Source: Nemertoderma westbladi
Lineage: Eukaryota > Xenacoelomorpha > Nemertodermatida > Nemertodermatidae
Direction: 5' to 3'
DNA: 24,571 nucleotides
NCBI GenBank assembly: GCA_032718475.1
Contig: JAUCBJ010004342.1
Location: 1 to 24,571, forward strand
Shown: in pieces, positions 19,701 to 24,571 of the stretch
Numbering within the stretch: position 1 is the stretch's first letter
Layout of the letters: each line of letters begins with the position of its first letter
Position numbers and translations under genes: made by a program
Notes under the pieces: model-generated
What the model saw: the letters and a program-made list of their open reading frames with translations, nothing else
What the model was told of the DNA's origin: nothing
The model's database searches: none

Positions 19701-20281
19701 GAACAATAATTCTTGCAATCTTTGAACTCCTATATCTCAGCTGTTTCTCAATGAAATTCAGATATTGCTACATATTTGGAATCCTTTCAACGCAAGCTTT
19801 CTACTGATGTGAAAAAATTACGACTAAAGTGAAGAATGGCAATGATACAGAGGGTGCGATTTCGCAAAAGACACTTTTTTAAAAACGCTTATAAATAAAA
19901 TTTAAAGGAGAAATCGAAAATTACGGCTTCATGGTAACAACCACGGTGAGTTGAACTAGTTGTGTTTCAAATTTCAAACAATATGATAAAGATTTGTAGA
20001 ACAATTTGGGGGGGTCCGTGTCATCAGAAAATGACACTATATTACGGGACATGGTGTATATAGGTGAGTCACTGAGTGCGTTCCACGAGACAATGTGTAA
20101 AATATTATTTGATTCAGTTTATTGTGTGTGGCTGTGGATGTTATATAACTCAATATTTTGTTCTAGAAATATAACGTAGACGAATCGATGAACTTAAAAC
20201 AATACGGGGAACTTCCGGAGAATCTTAAACTCGATGTTCAACCAGATAACGCCGGTGATGACGACATCCGGTTCCAGATAG
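16644..20281 (+). CDS. EIF1A: Translation initiation factor eIF1A, exons 1-3 (3' end outside window)
   Basis: eIF1A is a cytosolic factor that binds the A site of the 40S subunit, helps scanning and start-codon choice, and contacts eIF5B through its acidic C-terminal tail. Three exons (16644-16780, 17123-17264, 20167-20281) join in frame to 131 codons plus one base. The N-terminus reads [20 protein letters not shown], the basic tail typical of animal eIF1A. Next come the OB-fold segments [32 protein letters not shown] and [12 protein letters not shown], all close to my recollection of animal sequences. Exon 3 ([19 protein letters not shown]) is clearly homologous but more divergent. The usual length is about 144 residues, so roughly a dozen residues of the acidic tail are missing and should lie beyond the window. 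Spliced structure argues against a processed pseudogene. Confidence 0.95.
16781..17122 (+). other. EIF1A: eIF1A intron 1
   Basis: 342-bp GT-AG intron with acceptor AATTTCTTTTAG. It ends with a perfect 14-bp palindrome TACCGGTACCGGTA at 17085-17098, shortly upstream of the acceptor. No gene or element lies inside. Confidence 0.9.
17123..17264 (+). CDS. EIF1A: eIF1A exon 2
   Basis: One base completing the split Arg codon, then 47 codons. It covers the core of the OB fold, with [24 protein letters not shown] and [16 protein letters not shown] all conserved. The donor is CAG|GTACCGGTAA. Confidence 0.95.
17265..17970 (+). other. EIF1A: eIF1A intron 2, 5' part
   Basis: About 700 bp of intron before the foldback element. 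I see no exon, RNA gene or recognisable repeat; AATAACGAACC-type short repeats occur near 17517-17553. Confidence 0.6.
18505..19530 (+). CDS. Reverse transcriptase C-terminal fragment (LINE family 1)
   Basis: An open frame of 341 residues runs from the truncation point to a natural stop. Motif B ([10 protein letters not shown], around residue 21) and the catalytic motif C (YADD, residues 55-58) are present. A YLGLTLQ segment follows, and then a C-terminal Cys/His cluster (C-x2-C-x3-C-x4-H-x3-C-x2-C, about residues 313-332) like the zinc motifs of many non-LTR retrotransposons. Fingers, motif A and any endonuclease are lost, so it cannot be active. There is no promoter of its own. The frame is still fully open, suggesting fairly recent insertion. 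The LINE clade is not resolved, and it differs from the family at 20355. Confidence 0.85.
   Translation, partial: NYIIVFDGLRFSRFIQQLRGILQGDCFSPTCFILFLVDLADSLREIGHDLLFIFYADDLVIYSENPELIRRALDVLYNWCIKNGMIVNMKKSKMVKFRKAGRIANTDKFYFGNSLIEIVNEYEYLGLTLQTSLSFSQHIAEKKLNIFKIIGSLTKLHLMSVRSGMIIFHGKILPIMTYCIQEFGPFLNLRNLKEIDKCKAAFIKRLLRIHTSSSATLALNLVGESTCTDDIIRKYPNAFNPDVFQQYRQFRDERQQNFIDEGYTRGPAFQSSTWRTAGQRNRHVVTRATVHGFHHRLCGTGIGFHEPADSCICRYCSLPCADRYHALACQLCPSLSELAKM
19639..19651 (+). other. 3' hairpin of LINE family 1
   Basis: CCCCG-ACA-CGGGG forms a 5-bp stem and triloop just before GTGTAGCTAAAAAAAAAA. It may be the 3' recognition element of the LINE RNA. Confidence 0.55.
20059..20166 (+). other. EIF1A: eIF1A intron 2, 3' end and acceptor
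   Basis: The last 108 bp of intron 2, ending ATATTTTGTTCTAG. The foldback element stops only about 110 bp from the exon 3 acceptor. Confidence 0.85.
20167..20281 (+). CDS. EIF1A: eIF1A exon 3 (divergent tail exon)
   Basis: 38 codons plus one base, with the donor G|GTGAGT at 20282. [17 protein letters not shown] and GDDDI match the eIF1A C-terminal half. The NETDTFGP-like stretch of other animals is replaced by DVQPDNA, and EIQFDDIG becomes IRFQIG. If the donor were not used, translation would run 10 further codons to a TGA at 20311-20313 and give a protein lacking the DIDDI-type end. Confidence 0.9.
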
Positions 20282-20354
20282 GTGAGTTGCCTTGGTTACG
20301 ATTTCCCAACTGAATATCGATCCCCGAAAGAATTAGAACCCACCGGACTGGTGG
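20282..20354 (+). other. Start of eIF1A intron 3 / LINE 5' junction
   Basis: The donor GTGAGT is followed by a short stretch into which the LINE was inserted. The exact 5' junction of the LINE could not be fixed. An in-frame TAG at 20334 closes the LINE frame upstream. Confidence 0.5.
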
Positions 20355-22529
20355 TTGACGGCGCAGTGCGGTTCAGCGCTGTCAGAGTTCGTTCGAAATG
20401 CGACACAACCACCGACCTTCCGCAACCTATACAGTCTTAACCAGCTGAGCAACAGGTATGAGGCTCTTGCCTCTGAGGCGGCAGATCACTGTGAGGGCTA
20501 TACTGCCTTTGCAGAAGCAGTTAAGTTAGCAGCTGCAGAAACAGTTCCTGTATACCCTCGAAACAGGAAAAGGGCCCCCTGGACTGACAACAAAATTCAG
20601 AAGTGCCGAAATGACCTTCATAAGGCGCAGAAAGAGTCCCGACTCAAACAGACTACAGCGGCCAAGAATGCAGTTAAGGCTGCATCTAGGTCCCTGAACA
20701 GGCAGTACTCTGTTAATCTACAGGAGCTAATAAACCAACAGGTTGATGCCATCAATGATGCTGACGACAGCAGGCAATCATCCCAGGCATGGAAATCAAT
20801 CAATCTGCTTACTGGGCGGAAAAGCCAACCAACCACCAAGGTTAAGGCTGAATCACCAGCCGATCGCCTCAATGGTTGGAAAGCCCACTTTGAAAAGCTC
20901 CTCAATAATGACAGGGTATTGCCTGATAACTTTATAGAAGTAAAAGTGTCTGAGTCTGTACTCCCAGATATTCCCATTGGCGATATCTCCTTTGCAGAAG
21001 TGAAGGCTGCTGCAAAGAGCATTAAGACCAATCGTGCCAGTGGAGTAGATGGTGTTCCCCCTGAGGTCTTTAAAATACCTGAGTGTTTAAAGCTCATCTA
21101 TCCCATCATAGTAGACATGTACCGAACAACAAGAGTCCCACAAGAAATGAAAACAAATAAGTTGGTGCCAGTTCCCAAGAAGGGCAACCTAACACTCTAT
21201 GGTTCTTTTCGGGGAATCTCATTGATCTCGATTGCTGCAAAGCTATACAATAGGATTCTATTAAATCGCATCAGGGATCCCATTGAGAGACTGCTCCGTG
21301 GAAATCAGAATGGGTTCCGTAAAGGTCGTGGGACCATGGAGCCCATTTTGGCACTTAGAAGGATAATTGAAGAATTATCAAAAAAGAAAGACAGGCATCT
21401 GGCTGTTATCTTTGTTGACTTCTTCAAGGCCTTTGATTCAGTCTCTCGCTCACGTATGTTCAGCATACTTTCATTATATGGGATTCCTGATGAAATTATT
21501 GCAGCAATCAGATCAGTATACGATGGTTCGACAACATTTGTGTCTACTGTTGAGGGTGACACAGAACCATTTGAAGTGTTATGGGGCGTCCTCCAAGGAG
21601 ACACACTTGTACCATTCTTGATCATTATTGTGGTTGACTATGTTCTACGCATGTCCTTAGATCATCATAATGATGATGGGGTGATGATAACTCCACCTAC
21701 TGGCTCCAGAAGTCGAGGAAATCCTGCCAAGTACCTAACTGATCTAGACTTTGCTGATGACTTAGGAGTACTCTCAGAATCATTAGAGGGAGCCCAACGG
21801 CTCCTCAGCTCATTAGAACATGCTGCTTCTAGTGTTGGTCTTTTTATTAACTCCAGAAAGACCAAAATTCTGACAGTTAACTTTGAAAGTCCTCAGCAAG
21901 TCTCTGATCGGATGAGCATAAGCTCAAAGGATGGTATGCTTGAGCATGTGGACGACTTCTGTTACCTGGGATCATGGATCCGGAAGTCAGGTGAGGACCT
22001 TCGAATACGTAAGGGAAAGGCATGGGCAGCCTTGAATAGGCTTTCCAGGATTTGGAAGTCACCGAGAATTAATCGGAAACTTAAGGTCCGATTATTTAGA
22101 GCAGCAGTAGTTCCAGTACTCCTCTACGGGAGTCCATGCTGGGCTCTAACTACTGAGGACACCAAATCTCTGGATGGCACATTCACAAGAATGCTACGCC
22201 GGGTTCATTGTGTCAAGTACAATGCACACATCTCCAACCAGACACTATATAACATTGGAGGTGTCTCATTGGTTCCCCCAAGCTTGACACTAGAACAAAA
22301 TCGCCTCTGCTTTGCAGGACATTGCTTTCGCCGTGAGGACCAGCCAGTGCATAATCTTGTACTTTGGCAGCCTCATGGAGTGAATAAGCATGGTGGACAG
22401 CCCATGACTTTCTTGAGACGCATCTTAAAGGACACTGGCCTTAAAGATGCGGATGATCTAGCAAATGTCATGGGTGATAGGGAGTTGTGGCGGTGCAATT
22501 TTGTTGACAAGCCGGCACAGCATTCTTAA
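20355..22529 (+). CDS. LINE (family 2) ORF2-like reverse transcriptase, 5'-truncated
   Basis: The enzyme copies LINE RNA into the nicked genomic target. The 724-residue frame opens at TTG after an in-frame stop, so the start is not a real initiation site. Residues 1-200 resemble the linker between endonuclease and RT (NRYEALAS, PWTDNKI). The RT domain spans about 210-490: FRGISLIS (285-292), motif A FVDFFKAFDSV (353-363), motif B GVLQGD (411-416) and motif C FADD (466-469) are all intact. The C-terminal part carries YLGSWI, LLYGSPCWAL and FAGHCFRREDQ, typical of APE-type non-LTR elements. The N-terminal endonuclease is missing, so the copy is immobile by itself. The same family occurs at 10704-11353 (inverted) and 14141-14182. 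CR1/L2-like placement is inferred from the non-poly(A) tail. Confidence 0.93.
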   Translation: MTAQCGSALSEFVRNATQPPTFRNLYSLNQLSNRYEALASEAADHCEGYTAFAEAVKLAAAETVPVYPRNRKRAPWTDNKIQKCRNDLHKAQKESRLKQTTAAKNAVKAASRSLNRQYSVNLQELINQQVDAINDADDSRQSSQAWKSINLLTGRKSQPTTKVKAESPADRLNGWKAHFEKLLNNDRVLPDNFIEVKVSESVLPDIPIGDISFAEVKAAAKSIKTNRASGVDGVPPEVFKIPECLKLIYPIIVDMYRTTRVPQEMKTNKLVPVPKKGNLTLYGSFRGISLISIAAKLYNRILLNRIRDPIERLLRGNQNGFRKGRGTMEPILALRRIIEELSKKKDRHLAVIFVDFFKAFDSVSRSRMFSILSLYGIPDEIIAAIRSVYDGSTTFVSTVEGDTEPFEVLWGVLQGDTLVPFLIIIVVDYVLRMSLDHHNDDGVMITPPTGSRSRGNPAKYLTDLDFADDLGVLSESLEGAQRLLSSLEHAASSVGLFINSRKTKILTVNFESPQQVSDRMSISSKDGMLEHVDDFCYLGSWIRKSGEDLRIRKGKAWAALNRLSRIWKSPRINRKLKVRLFRAAVVPVLLYGSPCWALTTEDTKSLDGTFTRMLRRVHCVKYNAHISNQTLYNIGGVSLVPPSLTLEQNRLCFAGHCFRREDQPVHNLVLWQPHGVNKHGGQPMTFLRRILKDTGLKDADDLANVMGDRELWRCNFVDKPAQHS

Positions 22530-22570
22530 AAATGCAGCTGCAATGCAGCATGCCGATCCTAGTAGTAGTA
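22530..22570 (+). other. LINE family 2 3' UTR and (TAG)n tail
   Basis: A very short 3' UTR holds the palindromic words TGCAGCTGCA and GCATGC and ends in CCTAGTAGTAGTA. All three copies in the window share this end. The microsatellite tail in place of poly(A) fits CR1/L2-like LINEs. Confidence 0.8.
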
Positions 22571-22639
22571 ATACAGTTTTAAATAGACCGCAACACGCAG
22601 TATCCAATCCAAATCCATCCATCGTCACGCCTGAGATTT

Positions 22640-24571
22640 GGTCGCCAATAAACAACCAGTTTATTTCTGTAGTTTTTACTTTATTTCCCAGTCGCCAATA
22701 AACAACCAGTTTATTTTTATAGTTTTTACTTTATTTCCCGGTATCCTATATACTTTATTTCCCGGTCGCCAATAAACAACCAGTTCATTTTTATAGTTTT
22801 TACTTTATTTCCCGGTCGCCAATAAACAACCAGTTTATTTTTATAGTTTTTACTTTATTTCCCGGTCGCCAATAAACAACCAGTTCATTTTTATAGTTTT
22901 TACTTTATTTCCCGGTCGCCAATAAACAACCAGTTCATTTTTATAGTTTTTACTTTATTTCGCGGTCGCCAATAAACAACCAGTTAATTTTTATAGTTTT
23001 TACTTTATTTTCCGGCAGCCAATAAACAACCAGTTCATTTTTATAGTTTTTACTTTATTTCCCGCTATCCTATATACTTTATTTCCCGGTCGCCAATAAA
23101 CAACCAGTTCATTTTTATAGTTTTTACTTTATTTCCCGGTCGCCAATAAACAACCAGTTAATTTTTATAGTTTTTACTTTATTTTCCGGCAGCCAATAAA
23201 CAGCCAGTTTATTTTTATAGTTTTTACTTTATTTCCCGGTCGCCAATAAACAACCAGTTCAGTTTTATAGTTTTTACTTTATTTCCCGGTATCCTATATA
23301 CTTTATTTCCCGGTCGCCAATAAACAACCAGTTCATTTTTATTGTTTTTACTTTATTTCCCGGTCGCCAATAAACAACCAGTGCATTTTTATAGTTTTTA
23401 CTTTATTTTCCGGCAGCCAATAAACAGCCAGTTTATTTTTATAGTTTTTACTTTATTTCCCGGTCGCCAATAAACAACCAGTGCATTTTTATAGTTTTTA
23501 CTTTATTTCCCGGTATCCTATATACTTTATTTCCCGGTCTCCAATAAATAACCAGTGCATTTTTATAGTTTTTACTTTATTTCCCGGTATCCTATATACT
23601 TTATTTCCCGGTCGCCAATAAACAACCAGTTCATTTTTATAGTTTTTACTTTATTTCCCGGTCGCCAATAAATTAAACAACCAGTGCATTTTTATAGTTT
23701 TTACTTTATTTTCCGGTAGCCAATAAACAGCCAATTTATTTTTATAGTTTTTACTTTATTTCCCGGTCGCCAATAAACAACCAGTGCCATTTTATAGTTT
23801 TTACTTTATTTTCCGGCAGCCAATAAACAGCCAGTTTATTTTTATAGTTTTTACTTTATTTCCCGGTCGCCAATAAACAACCAGTGCATTTTTATAGTTT
23901 TTACTTTATTTCCCGGTATCCTATATACTTTATTTCCCGGTCTCCAATAAATAACCAGTGCATTTTTATAGTTTTTACTTTATTTCCCGGTATCCTATAT
24001 ACTTTATTTCCCGGTCGCCAATAAACAACCAGTTCATTTTTATAGTTTTTACTTTATTTCCCGGTCGCCAATAAATTAAACAACCAGTGCATTTTTATAG
24101 TTTTTACTTTATTTTCCGGTAGCCAATAAACAGCCAATTTATTTTTATAGTTTTTACTTTATTTCCCGGTCGCCAATAAACAACCAGTGCATTTTTATAG
24201 TTTTTACTTTATTTTCCGGCAGCCAATAAACAGCCAGTTTATTTTTATAGTTTTTACTTTATTTCCCGGTCGCCAATAAACAACCAGTGCATTTTTATAG
24301 TTTTTACTTTATTTCCCGGTATCCTATATACTTTATTTCCCGGTCTCCAATAAATAACCAGTGCATTTTTATAGTTTTTACTTTATTTCCCGGTATCCTA
24401 TATACTTTATTTCCCGGTCGCCAATAAACAACCAGTTCATTTTTATAGTTTTTACTTTATTTCCCGGTCGCCAATAAATTAAACAACCAGTGCATTTTTA
24501 TAGTTTTTACTTTATTTCCCGGTCGCCAATAAACAACCAGTGCATTTTTATAGCTTTTACTTTATTTCCCA
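22640..24571. repeat. 50-bp minisatellite with 403-bp higher-order repeat
   Basis: About 34 tandem units of 50 bp begin GGTCGCCAATAAACAACC and end TTTTTACTTTATTTCCC. About nine 24-bp inserts (GGTATCCTATATAC then TTTATTTCCC) lie between units. From about 23410 onward the array repeats as a block of seven units, two 24-bp inserts and a 5-bp insertion, with an exact period of 403 bp: GGTCTCC at 23536, 23939 and 24342; AATAAATTAAAC at 23667, 24070 and 24473. Every unit has AATAAA on the + strand (CCAATAAA) and another on the - strand (TTTATT). The array runs off the right edge and lies in intron 3 or the 3' flank of eIF1A. Confidence 0.93.

Larger units (their letters stand above)
17971..20058. 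mobile_element. Foldback (palindromic) element, interrupted by a LINE
   Basis: The left arm 17971-18374 is the inverted copy of a right arm made of 18461-18496 plus 19690-20058. Arms are about 404 bp, with substitutions and small indels between them, and an 86-bp loop at 18375-18460. The outer ends read TACACCATGTCCCGTAAT and its complement. TA at both extremes could be a TA target duplication, as in Tc1/mariner-type elements, but no transposase is present to confirm this. Without the inserted LINE the element is about 895 bp. The arms hold no coding capacity. Confidence 0.88.

Noticed and set aside
16644-20281. eIF1A as a processed pseudogene
   Set aside because: Introns are present with good splice sites and all exons are open in frame.
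20618-21097. 159-codon antisense ORF and other antisense frames in the LINE
   Set aside because: They are shadows of the reverse transcriptase frame.
20282-24571. Terminal acidic exon of eIF1A within the window
   Set aside because: No acidic D/E-rich codon run with an acceptor was found in the LINE flank or the minisatellite.

Overview
The window comes from a metazoan nuclear genome, probably a marine invertebrate. It holds a spliced housekeeping gene with GT-AG introns, APE-type LINE retrotransposons, palindromic DNA transposons, satellite DNA and many TAGGCCTA words. Placing it in an echinoderm or hemichordate relative is a guess from base style only. No bacterial gene structure, CRISPR array, rRNA or tRNA gene was seen.

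Layout. (1) 1-10420 is a hierarchical satellite: a GTAC hexamer builds 18-bp units, and three 18-mers build a 54-bp repeat. Its period is a multiple of 3 and it has few stop codons, so it gives very long open frames on both strands that are almost certainly not genes. The same satellite continues to 11617. It is broken by a 203-bp unique insert (10422-10624) and by an inverted, 5'-truncated LINE copy (10704-11353). Removing either insert restores the repeat phase. (2) 11618-16200 is gene-free and rich in palindromic elements: a 28-bp C run, a 23-bp G run, three related ~110-bp MITEs, a ~140-bp hairpin, a 42-bp LINE tail, and a complete 1451-bp DNA transposon (14656-16106) with ~145-bp terminal inverted repeats and a 9-bp target duplication. 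(3) From 16644 onward lies the only host gene recognised, translation initiation factor eIF1A on the + strand. Three exons (16644-16780, 17123-17264, 20167-20281) join in frame to 131 codons. The last, acidic-tail exon is not in the window.

The eIF1A introns are heavily invaded. Intron 2 holds a foldback element of about 895 bp with ~404-bp arms. One arm was later split by a 5'-truncated LINE flanked by a perfect 15-bp target duplication. Intron 3 (or the 3' flank) holds a second LINE family with an intact reverse transcriptase ORF. This is the same family as the truncated copy inside the satellite and the 42-bp tail at 14141. It is followed by a 50-bp minisatellite from 22640 to the window end, with a 403-bp higher-order period. 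Each 50-bp unit carries AATAAA on both strands.

The main results are the hidden eIF1A gene and its unusual 3' half, the nested transposon history that can be read from target duplications, and two hierarchical repeat arrays. No new multi-gene system was found. All calls come from reading the sequence; no database search was possible.
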